Source: Plasmopara viticola | Taxonomy: Eukaryota; Oomycota; Peronosporomycetes; Peronosporales; Peronosporaceae | Reading direction: 5' to 3' | NCBI GenBank assembly: GCA_001695595.3 | Contig: MBPM02000101.1 | Location: 124,001-188,000, forward strand | Length of the DNA stretch: 64,000 nt | Part shown: in pieces, positions 19,107 to 30,052 of the stretch | Layout: every line of letters begins with the position of its first letter | Numbering within the stretch: the first letter of the stretch is position 1 | Made by a program: the position numbers and the translations under genes | Notes under the pieces: model-generated | The model's database searches: none | What the model was told of the DNA's origin: nothing | Seen by the model: the letters and a program-made list of their open reading frames with translations, nothing else

Positions 19107-22100
19107 ATGTACTCAATATCTATCGCGTGGCACTATGTAATATACAAAGATGTTGAATTTATATCTCGATTTCGTAAAAATTGGGGTTTACCATAATGAG
19201 CTGTATGGATTCATTCTTAACAAAAACACGGATGATACATTATAAACCGGCACCATAATCCCTTATCCTGCCCAAATACTTTCACAAAGCTTTCGTTTTA
19301 GTAATCGTATATTTCTAATCCAAATTTGTAAGCTCCATGTCTGTATAGAAAGCTCTACCAAACATTATCAGACTGATTTTGATAAGTTGTAAAAATCGTC
19401 GACTTTCCCGTGCTAAGTAAATGTTTCACTACGATTGTGAAAAGCACAAAGACTAACAGACGCTTAACGATTGCCTCAAAGAAACTATAGACACTATTTA
19501 AGTCATCGAAAAACTTAGGGTTTCAGCAATGAGTGAAACGAGAAAGTTGACTATATTCGATTACCTCGTGGCAGAATCAAAGAAAACTCAAGCACAAATA
19601 AGGCAATACTTTATATAAGGACGTAAGCTCGGATGGTCAAAAAATTACATCTCGCAGAGCCATTTCGGTATTTTAAGTAATATTCGAATTAATTTCTTTG
19701 CATGTGATACTTGGTCAAAATCTTACGTAGAGAGACCTTCCAAGAATATGCCGTGATTTTCCCACTAACATACCAATTAAAACATCCAACAGTCTCTCCA
19801 AACGAACAACATTTGAAAAGAAAGCACGATTAATTACTGATAGAAAGAGAACGCGTTTGAATTAGTTTGCGATTCGCTAAAAGAAGTAGTTGGTTATTCG
19901 GTGCTCAATCGCGGCTTTAGCCGGCGGATACACAAATTGTTGCATACGATACCAAAAGGAATCATATCTTGACTTTGAAACGACAAAGTTAATCCTTGAA
20001 TTTGTTCTTTGTATTGGTGTATAAGCTAAGTCCTATCACTAATAATTTGTGAGTGATCCGTCATATTCATCACCAGCAGGAGTAAATGTGAACTATACTT
20101 AGTTGTTGTCGCTATCGGATCGAAAAGCTTAGAGCAAGTGACGACCACAGCAGCTGCAAGGCAGACCAATCCACATCCGATCGAATGGTGTTAATTTTTT
20201 GAGAGAAGAGGTATTCAACTGTATATTTTCAATTATAGTTTCAAATGCAGCATTATCAATTTGGAGCTGAGGCGTGTAGGCAGTGGCTGGCATTGGGGGA
20301 AATTTACTGGCAGAAGTGTAGCCACTAGCGGAAGTGTAGCCTGTGAGATTTTAACCGGTTGAAGCGTTGTTTGCAAGGCGTAGCTTGATAGGTCTTGAGC
20401 GCGTGAAAAAACAGCAGGATGCACCCATTGAATTATTAGTCAAATGACGATTGTTTTATATGCAAAAACAAGGAGGGTAGTTGTCGACACCGGCTGCCTA
20501 TTATGTGCCAACTAAGACTGTAAATGTGGTAGTCGTTGTGGTGGAAGCAGTTGGCCAGATGAAGCAGAACTCTTGTTTTGGCGCCAAGCTATAATTGATC
20601 ATCACGAGTAGTAATATATATGGGTCCGAGGACAATAATATGGTGGCTGAAATTGATTGGCTGTAAGAATTGGTACTGAAACTAATGGGTAGCTTCCTGA
20701 TTGTTGAGAAACCTGTATTTACCGTCCAAATAAAGTAGTTTAAAAAAATATGCATCGACAAAAAAAGTCGGCAATTCATGCCTTAGGCAATAGAAATGGG
20801 AGAGTCAGGTGTGTTGATTAACCGAAAATTATCGATCGATCCATCCAAAAATGACCATGGATTAAGGAGCAATAAAAGAAAAAGAAGTCCTGTTAAATCG
20901 GTACTTTGAAACTGCCAACATTCAAGTGCGAATCTTATAAACTTTTAACAGGCATCTAAATCCACTTTAGTATGAGGTCGAGAATAATTTTCGTTGGTAT
21001 AGTTAGTCAAGAATGGATTTATTTCAATTTGCTCGATAAATTTTCACCGTCAATATTTTTCGCATTTTCGGGCACTTTTGAGCGCTTTTCAAGAATATCT
21101 AGACGCTGATTATTGGCACTCGCAAATTTATTAAAATGACTTTGCATTAATTCGAGCAATACCGCGAGAAACTACGCTCCTGCTCGTATTCAAGATCAAA
21201 GAGGCCTTAATATTGATTCTGTTTCATCGCGCATGAGCCACTACAGATCAACAAGAGCATGAGACACAAGCAAAAATTTTAATACCGGGTTTACATTTGT
21301 CGATTTTAAGATAAACTCAAAGTCCGGGAAATTTTTCATGGAATGAACCGACCCATTGGTATGCTATCTTTTGATTTTGCTTTTTGCAAGCTATGACAAA
21401 TATTTATTCCACAATGAATTTAATCTCTACTCTCGAGCGCTTTGTCGCCGCCAGAAGGAGGAAAATTTTCATGAAATATGTATTCCCGACGGCCGTTGGA
21501 TCATCTAAGGGAAGTTGTAGCAAAAAACGCATCAGCCTTTTTTAAAGGGCTGGAGACGCAATCTAGGGTGGCTGCTCAAACGACATGTCGAGCTCAGCAG
21601 CACTTGCTCGATTTGCAATCTTGTTGTAGCTTGTATTAGCTGCCATAGTGATTTGTAGTAGACTTGCATGAAGTACATTTTCTTTCTTTGTTGGTAAGCT
21701 TAGCATAGACTGGTAATTGAAGAATGTGAGACTCGGCAGTATAAGTGATCGTACTCGTTGACATTGGTTCTTCATGATATATATATATATAGAAGGACTA
21801 AGATGTTACTTATTCGAAGCTATTACACGAAATTTATATTTATCAGTTTATCTTTTAATGATTCACCACAGTAGCTTTTCAGGTCTTTTTTTAGGTGTAT
21901 TCGTCAAGATATCATTCTATGACTTAATAAAGCTGCCAGCTGCAGTATATGAGATCTCATCGGGTAAACGTTCTTTATTTTACTAAGATGTAGTTCATTT
22001 CCTTGTGAATATTTAGCCCATTTCTAGTGTGATGAGAGCGCTAGGCCAAACCAAACGAAGGGGGTGCAGCCACAGAGAAAAGTGATCGAATACAAATATC

Positions 22101-22900
22101 AGATACGTAGCTTTTCCAGTTCTTCGAACTCAAGTATGGATCGCAATCGCGTCAAAAAGATAATTTTCAACTTTAACATGGGCAGACATCAATTTTTCAA
22201 GCTGATATACTTCATTTCTTTCTCACGCGTGAGTTCGATGTCTAGCTTTGCAGTTTTCGAATCGTATTTTAGTTTGCAAACGTTTCGCTGCTTTTTTTCT
22301 TAATTAATTTTCACGAAACATTTAGCGTCAAAACCATTATCTCTTTCCTAGTATAATTGCCAATCGGCAGTGCAGCGATGCTAGGGCTTTGCACTCTAAA
22401 TGCTTTTCGACACTAAGCATCATCGTATTTGCTTGGATACTGGATGTTGGAATTGAACTCATTCTGTGACCACTGTATTTTTGTAGCACCCATCTCGTAG
22501 GGTTTGATCAATTGTCTGGTGTATAAATTTACAGTTGTGTCCAACATATTTTTATACTCACTTCCGATAAAAATATCACAAGTAATGCAACTTTCATTTC
22601 AATATGGCTGTGCGACTCGCGTTTTTAGCATTTGAAATTGTTTTCTCTCGCTACAATCCAGTAATTAAATTAAGACGTACAAGTATCAAACTTATGCCAG
22701 GCTTCTAAAGTTAACCACGACAAACCTGTTCGTTCGACTCGTTTTCATTTGAAAGAAAACTACCACCAAGTCCACCCGGAAAACTCGAAAACGCTTGTAA
22801 AAACAAATGGATCTAGAAAAGATACGACTATGTACATGTCTAATGGAAAAAATTATACTAACGCATCAATTTGTCTTAGCGACTCAGGTTTTTATAGTTT
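19107..22900 (-). other. Arm 1 body, distal part, no intact gene
   Basis: Decayed counterpart of 44719-48230. Short minus ORFs (for example 20233-20424, 20501-20779) pair with plus ORFs in arm 2 (46637-46906). The paired frames share words such as 'NCRLF', 'FVDAY/FLSMH' and an 'ATLPL...' rich segment, suggesting an ancestral coding region. No known domain is visible. Confidence 0.45.
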
Positions 22901-25800
22901 TTTGTGGAATGAAATCTAATTACTGCAAAGGAGTCGGTAGCTTTCTTCAAGAACGATGAACACCAAATGCTTTTGAACTGTTGTGGCTGATTCTGAAGCA
23001 GATCTATTGCGTAGATTGGTCAAAAGAGTGAGCGGAGTAGGAATATGCCCCTGCCTTAACTCGCCGTCAAATAAAGAAAGAAAGTTTCTGCCTTGCATAT
23101 TGTAGATGGCTTTAGTTATGCTTCTTATTGAAAGTTAATGTTACAAATGAAACAACGGACAGGATCAGTTCGGTTTGTAAATCAATTAGTAGCTAGAGCG
23201 ACCTTTGCTTTGTGAATAGCGCGTTTAATATCCATCGTATGATTGAGCATTGGTCTAGCTGAAATGGAGGGGTGAAGGAGAAGCATCAAGTGAAATCGCG
23301 ATCAATTCATATTCTCGACAGTATGGTCTTTTCGAGCTTGAAGTCATATTGACCAAGCAGAATGATGTTGCCGGTAGATCTCAGCTTCTTGCTTACGAAC
23401 CTTGTGCATCAACAACTTAAAAGAAACTTGCATGAATAAGGTTCCTCCAATCTAAGCTGCTGGAAAGACACTGATAACAAAAAAACACAATACTGGGATT
23501 TCATTGAAAAAGTCCGCATTAAAAACTAGCAATACAACCAGCGTCATAAGAGAGGCTTGCGAAAATGCCCTGTGCGGTTATGGCAGTCAATGCAAGATTA
23601 TAGGTAAGTCTTACTACACCAGATTTAAGAAGCATATTTGATGGGCAGAAGCTCAGTAAACGCGCATATTTTTTGTATTTTGCATGACGAAACATTGTGA
23701 TCACGCAATTTTGACATATCATTCGTCAGAACATTCTCACGCAATATACGGCGCGAACCCCATACCGGGATCTGTTGAGGAATGGATCGATATCAAAATT
23801 TCGACTGTACGCCACAACTAATCTCTTTGGTTTGATGTGTATCCCTTTATTGTTCAGCAATCCAATTAATGCATTCAAACCATTATTCGAAACTCTCCAC
23901 TCGTTCCAGTCCAATTACAGTATTTACCTTACCACTTAAACGTCGATGCTGTTTTCAACTTCGTCATTCTCTCCATCGCTTAGCCTTTCATGCATGCCGA
24001 AGAGCCACTTTACCACGTTGACGGTTCGCTTTGTCTTAAACACTTTCTATTACTTCGTGAGAGGGAGCGCCTGTGTCTTATGGCCTGTCAAATAAACATG
24101 CACGAAGTAGTGGATGATATCGTGACCCGCATCGAGCTTAGGTGAAGTATCGAAATAGTGATCAAAATATTGTCCATCACCGACACGACAGTCACTAGCA
24201 AGAAGATGCATACATCGGCGAACATTTGCTTTGATAATTGATTCAAAGTCATTGCTTGTCGAGATCACATAGTTTGCGAAGTCGTTAACTTTGATACTTT
24301 CGAGACAATTGCATTCAATCTGCGTTCGATCGTCGGTGATGTAACGATTCACTTGATTGTTCGTAAAGCGATTAGTCGGGTCAATAGCTTTGTCAAAGAC
24401 AATTTATAGCTTGCTTTGCTGAATACTGGTGATACGAGCAGTGATGCGTTCCATTGACGAAAACACACTTACTCTAAGGGCAATCGCAAAACGATAAAAG
24501 ATATCAACAGAAGAAATTTTGTCACATCCTGGCTTTTAAATCAGATGAGAAACTTCTTCACAAAGTACTGATACACACACATGTACTCCCTCATTACTAT
24601 TGAGGAGTGAATGTTTGACATTATCGAGCCACACATTAACTCGCATTTGGTTTTTACATACTCAAGATCAGAAACATGAGAAGTCCACGAAATGAAATAC
24701 ACGAGGGTCATGTTTGTTGGGTCATATGGATGGACATCGGCAAATTTATAATTAACCAAGCTAGTGACTGTATCGAGTACTCAATTCGAGGCGAGCAACT
24801 ACTGGCTTATACTTCGGACTATTTATGTAAGTTATGGCCATTTTACTGGATTGAACTCAATTGTACCCACTTCTAACAAAACTTTGTATTACACTTTCCA
24901 TGCCAAATTGACAAGCTGTTGTTATTCGTTCGCAGAAGAGTTTTTGGATCAGCAGCGCGAGTTTGATCAATAGTGATATTATACAGCGATGATAACTCAT
25001 AGAGATCAACCTTGTTGCTCTCGCAAAATCGATCCTTATCCAGAAGTATTATGTCATTAACAATCTCCTTTACAATGATCTACTTGGTTTTATTTTCATC
25101 TCCACTGGTGATCTGTTTGGTGTGTTTATCAATTTAGGTACTGGCTTTTGGCTTGGTCGATATAACGATCTCAATCAGTGGTGAAGAAGTATCTTTCTTA
25201 AGCACGTCTTTATATCCCGCAAACTCTTCGGTATACCCCGCACGCTCGAATTCTTTAAAAGAAGGCGTTCAGGCTTTCATGATGAGTTTCTTCCCAGACA
25301 ATGTTATTATCTTACCTGCAAGAGTCGTCCGATGAAACATACATTGATTAATCGTCACGAATCTCGTTACATTTCTCCACTGCTCGAATTGGTTCAGAGC
25401 TACAGAGTGGTAAAGCTAATTTTGTCGTCGCTATAATATTTTGGCTCTATCGTCGCTGAACTATTCTCATCTTTATTGTCGCTGGAATATCTACATCTCT
25501 TTTGTCAATCGTGTAAATTTCAATTATGAGTTGTATATACAACGCTCTCTGTAATATTTTGTGCGACGATCGACTCATCCAAATCCAAAACTTTGCTTAC
25601 TTTGACAGGTGAGGCCTTGACGGGCTCGATCACCAATGACACTGGTGTATCGACAATCTCAGCGACGACCGGGGTGTTACGTGTGCCGGCATTTCTTCAA
25701 CTTTAATACTCTCCACAACAGTACTTCGCTCATAATCGATATGAATTGAATCATGCCGCATTGTTCTTTGTTGCGATCAAGCTTGCATTGCTTTCCGTTG
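22900..25800 (-). pseudogene. Arm 1 body: decayed unknown coding region
   Basis: Minus-strand coding remnants in the order seen in arm 2 at 37202-39970. The best piece is 24050-24352, with KVNDFANYVISTSNDFESII and HDIIHYFVHVYLTGHK; arm 2 has the same block with stops near 38590-38860. Other pieces are 24541-24759 and 22916-23098. A hydrophobic, probably membrane-spanning stretch lies near 23530-23600 (arm 2: 39320-39460, LVVSLFFCGLLLWILGIFLC). I recognise no polymerase, integrase, transposase or effector domain. Frames are broken several times in both copies, at different places. Confidence 0.5.
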
Positions 25801-26523
25801 CTTTAATGATTAAGGGTTCATTTGTATATATGTGATTATGCATCAATCCCGCCAAAATTGCAGACTGCGCATTGTCGGTCGAGTGCATATGTCGATGTCG
25901 ATTTCGAGTGGGTCACCACTGCACTTAATGCCATCGCCGAGTCACCACTGAGGTTTTTTTTCTCATTCCGACGACTATTCATTCATGCAGTCATTGTAGA
26001 GCGATCTCGATTTTCCTAAGCTTCACTTTTCATTAATATTTAACATACGAACTTATCTAGAAAATATTGTATGAAAGATATACGTACATGATTGTAGCGA
26101 CTAGAAATAAGTGGGAAAAAGTTGCAAAGAGTGGTGACTCGATGACTCATGCAGACTCTAATAAGTAGGATTACTGTAGTCGGCTGTCACCAGAAGGTGG
26201 CGACTCATGGTGAATTTCTTACTCTATCTATCGGTCATTCATTGTGAATACGGCTATTGTTTTTTGTTGGTAAATGCTGTTTCGCTAGGTTAGGTTTAGA
26301 GACGGGGTACGTTGTCTATAATGCATTTGATCCCTATAGCAGAGTTGGTTGCTATTGAGCCACTATTAAACGTCTCAAACTGAGTCGATGCCATCACCTA
26401 TTTTCTGTTCAATTTTGCAGCTCTGTGTCGAAATGACGTTAATGTCATCATCGCTTTAAGGAGGGTACTCAATTTGATAAGCTCCCTGGACAAGAAGGAT
26501 TATCGAACTTTCCTTGAAGAAAC

Positions 26524-27214
26524 ATGGTGAAGCTGTTTTGCGCAATTATCGGCGAGAAACGCGTCATTACCATTGACATTGACCCGCAGGAAGCGGTTGG
26601 AGACCTAAAGAAGTTGATCACAAAGGAAGCGCAGTATGAATTTCCGTCTCACAAGCTCGCTCTTTTTCTCGCCAAGAAGAACAGCAACAAGAAAGGCGAA
26701 TGGATGAAGGACGATGACGACGATTTGGTTCGGTTCCAGATAGCGACGCTACCAATGGACATGGAAAGAAGCCATTTGAAGAAAGAGCTACTGTTGAAGC
26801 CAACGTGGTCTATTGGGGATTACTTCAACATTAACGACAAAAATTTCCCCAAGGAAAAAGCAATTCACGTGCTCGTTGATATACGTGGGAGGGATCACGC
26901 CAGCGTTGCAAATGACAAATATTCTCTGCTAATTGGTGGGAGGAAGACTCGCGGCAAGAAATGTGGCGATGTTGTGGAAGGTATGTTCATCACTTCGGAA
27001 TTGTTGCACTTGAAGTATCACCAACGCATGTTTACCTGGCTTGTCTAGAACAGAAGTTGCGCGGTGGCTCTCACTCGTGTCATACATCGACTATTCCATC
27101 ATTTTGGTCGTGTTTACTATCGTTCTTCTTTCTGGACACAGTCTCGGGGACAAAGAAAAATGTGTGAAGGTGGTGCCGCGGTATGTATATACGATGGACT
27201 TGATTGGCGTGTAA
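26524..27214 (+). CDS. CRN-type effector C4, the only intact copy
   Basis: Two predicted exons, 26524-26980 and 27054-27214, give about 205 residues. It starts MVKLFCAIIGEKRVITIDID, then GDLKKLITKEAQYEF, LALFLAKK (the LxLFLAK motif, about residues 57-62), GEWMKDDDDDLVRF and HVLVDIRGRDHASV (the HVLV motif, about 117). This is the ubiquitin-like, header-type N-terminal domain of Crinklers. The 73-bp intron has GTATGT, a CTGGC/CTGAC branch-like site and CAG; an earlier AG at 27047-27048 is possible. With the chosen acceptor the tail reads VARWLSLVSYIDY then a hydrophobic segment SIILVVFTIVLLSG and GDKEKCVK, a frame that is also open in several other copies. There is no signal peptide by eye, as in many CRNs, and no long C-terminal effector domain. 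Bounded by arm 1 upstream. Confidence 0.75.
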
Positions 27215-27544
27215 GTCCCCGCTATAGACCCGCTAACCAAGAACCTGCAAGCGTTTGTGCCGCGCTTCAAGAGAGCATCCACAAAAGGCTAGAGACGGTT
27301 GTTTTTTGGATAAATGCATCATTTCAGTCATTGTTGTGAGTATCGTTATTAATTTAAAAGGACATCAAGCTATCCGACTGCGACTTTAGCTGTTTTTATT
27401 CTCATATTGATCAAAATGCGAGGTCCACAACGAGTCAACAGACATGCGTCGCCTGCGGAGGACAAAACAGCCCAGTGCAAATTTTAATTTCTGCTCCGGC
27501 TTGAAAACCTCGATCGACGCTTATGTGTGACAGGAAGAGGCACA

Positions 27545-29130
27545 GTTTATCTTAAGCGTAAAAAGCGCATTAATTTGCAAGAAACAATCGCCCCGTCTAC
27601 TTCACACTGCGCTTCAAAAAAAATTACAGCTGGTCTTGGCGGTCAATGAGTGCGGTCGTCTTACGCCATGTAGAGTGATTTATTGCACACTTAATCGCCG
27701 TACGGTCACCGTACTTTCAAACGAGCAAGGTCGATCGCGAGTCTAATTTATAGTAAAAGCCTACAGGCACCTCACATGAGTCTTGAAGTCGCGATAATCT
27801 CAAATTCACTGAAGTCGTCGTATATGAAATGGTGGGTGCGAGGACATTGACAAGAAAGGTCAACGAGAACCAAACCGTAGGAGGCCCGAAAAAGGATGTT
27901 TATAAGTACTTAGGATTCCCTTTGTGGAATCATTTATTCTCGTTGATCCGATCTATTAAATTTCTGTGTTTGTTTAAAAAAAATTAGCTTGGGCAAATTC
28001 TGATAATTTTCCCGAAACCGGCTATGTATATTTGTGAAAGAGCCTACAAAATTTTTTTGAGACAGCACTTGTAATTTTGATAGCTACAGTTCTTTTGATG
28101 TCTTAGCCGATGTGTATAGGAGGCTTATGGCCGGTCATTTATTGATCCGCATCGACGAGAAACAAATGTAAGCAATGACAGCTTTTAGGCTCGCGAGTAT
28201 GGCGCTTAAATGCTCAAGCTGCGCAGTGTTTCTCGAGCATACGTTTTACATTTTGTGCCAGACCGTCTATTCGAAGATTTTTCACGGCTGACATCAATAC
28301 GAAACCTCCAAACAGCTGAGCGGTGTTTAACAAAATGCATCGGCCATCGGCGCCTATCTAGTCGACATTATTGTGTCCATAAGACCATGCATGGTATAAA
28401 AAGTCCCATTGCATTGCTGTTTGTACTATTGTAAATTTGGTCGGATTGCAATATTTCCTAATAATCATTTTTATGAATAATTGATAGATATTACACTCCG
28501 TTCTTCAGTTAATATCAAATATGGGGGTAGAAGTATCGCTTTTAGTAATAGTATTAGTAATAGTAGTGAGATCTTAACATCAGTAGCTCGAGCTGGCTTC
28601 ACTAAAGTGAAAGTAATTATTGGGACTGCTGTCGACAGAACTGCTCTTGTTCTCTTCGTCCTCTGCGTGGTCCAACTGACACACCGTACAACAAGCATCA
28701 CAATCACGAAGTGGCTTTGTGTCAGGCGGTACATGCAGTTTTCTATTGAACAGGTCACCACAGACCGAATAACTACATTTTCCGACAAGGATGATGCGGT
28801 CAAATAAGCTAAATGAAAAAGCGCCAACTTATCTGGGCAAAATACTTCGGACAAGAATTTAGCACTGCTTCTTGTGAAGCGCATTGTGAAGTAGAGGCGC
28901 CTTCGTTTCTAATGATAAGTGCACTTTTAACGCTCAAGATAAATCGTGGCACGATTGCCTGAGGCATTTACAATCTGGGATCAACCCAAACAAAACAGAC
29001 TAATTTTTACCTTCAGTCGAAAATTGACGGGAAAGTTTGGGACCTGGTTTGACGTTCTCTGAGACGTCTCTATGGTGTCTTCAACCCGCCAGGTGCAAAT
29101 TTCAACTTCTTCATGATATCGAATGTTGTG
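27545..29130. other. Spacer between C4 and C5
   Basis: AT-rich DNA between the two arms. A minus ORF of 137 residues at 28471-28884 is partly Leu/Ile-rich and low in complexity; an alternative frame shows a Cys-containing stretch. Neither is convincing. 28500-28570 contains short repeats of the 'agtaatagtattagtaatag' type. Downstream flank of C5 (29050-29150) matches 15865-15960. Confidence 0.4.
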
Positions 29131-29860
29131 CTTTATCAAAGCAAGGGGTAGAAAGCTTGATTTCTTTAAAATTAAACACGACATTCACTACAAAGACTGA
29201 AATGATGTACTCATCCAAAACGCGACCTTCTCTAACATTTTGTGGATGTTCCTTGCGTCGTGACACCAACTCTTGCAGTTTTTCGGTTAGCGGGTCTATA
29301 GCGGGGGCTTACACGCCAATCAAGCCCATCGTATATACAAATTGCGACACTATCCTTCACACATTTTTCTTTGTTCCCGAAACTGTGTCCAGAAAGAACA
29401 ACGATAGTACAGACGACCAAGCTGATGGAACAGTAGATGGATGACACGACTGAGAGCCACCGCGCGATTTCTGTTCTGAACAAGCCAGGTAAACATGCGT
29501 TGGTGATAGTTCGAGTGCAACAACTCCGAAGTGATGAACATACCTTTTACAAGATCACCGCAATTCTTGCCGCGCCATTTCCTTCCACCAGTTAGCAGAG
29601 AAGATTTGTCACTCGCAACGCTGACATGATTCCTCCCACGTATATCAACGAGCACGTGAATCACTTTCTCCTTGGGGACTTCAGTAAAGTGCGTCTTTAT
29701 CAGCGACGTTGGCTTCAACAATAGCTCTTTCTTTAAATACTTCTTTTCCATGTCCTTTGGTAAAGTCGCTTTCTGGAGCCGAATCAAATCGTTGTCATCG
29801 TCATTCATCCATTCGCCTTTTTCGTCGCCGCTCTTCTTAGCGAGATAAAGAACGAGTTTG

Positions 29861-30040
29861 TGTAACGGCCTCTAATTGGGTGTCCCACAGTATGTGTCAA
29901 CTTGACATATAAGAGAAATAGTCACATTCTAGAATATCGAGACAGAAGAACACGTGGCTACAAGTGAGTTAGAGCCTATGGTTTGCTATATTCCTATGAA
30001 TTTACTTTCCATTTTGCACTGCGACAATCACATTGTTATA
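29861..30040 (+). repeat. 5' LTR of Copia 1
   Basis: 180 bp, no difference found by eye from the 3' LTR. It contains the element promoter by inference; no TATA box was assigned. Confidence 0.95.
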
Positions 30041-30052
30041 GGTTATGAGCCC
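30041..30052 (+). other. Primer-binding site, half-tRNA type
   Basis: ggttatgagccc directly after the 5' LTR. It is complementary to the anticodon arm of initiator tRNA-Met (gggctcataacc, including CAT), not to the tRNA 3' end. Drosophila copia primes in the same way with an internally cleaved tRNA. The same 12-mer sits at the same place in Copia 2. It overlaps the ORF start: the ATG at 30045 is inside the site. Confidence 0.8.

Larger units (their letters stand above)
18349..27540 (+). repeat. Arm 1 of a large inverted duplication
   Basis: The stretch matches the reverse complement of 34560-48660. Checkpoints: 18540 with 48480; 19260-19450 with 47890-48090; 19750 with 47630; 20500-20790 with 46610-46800; 21570-21690 with 45840-45930; 22360-22440 with 45060-45140; 22510 with 44970; 23250-23330 with 39590-39650; 23940-24350 with 38590-38980; 25600-25690 with 37230-37300; 26100-26220 with 34990-35080. 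The copies differ by many substitutions and indels. Its left end holds CRN upstream DNA in reverse (18349-18560) and the right end holds it forward (about 25840-26523), followed by CRN gene C4. Confidence 0.8.

Noticed and set aside
20501..20779. Arm 1 ORFs of 60-90 residues as small secreted effectors
   Set aside because: Some start with hydrophobic runs, but they are fragments of decayed frames also present in arm 2 and not separate genes.
18349..27540. Identification of the arms as a Maverick/Polinton element
   Set aside because: Size and inverted ends would fit loosely, but I found no DNA polymerase B, retroviral-type integrase, packaging ATPase or capsid motif.
28471..28884. 137-residue minus ORF as a gene
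   Set aside because: Low-complexity Leu/Ile-rich end, no motif, lies in AT-rich spacer between repeat arms, and an overlapping plus ORF of similar length exists.
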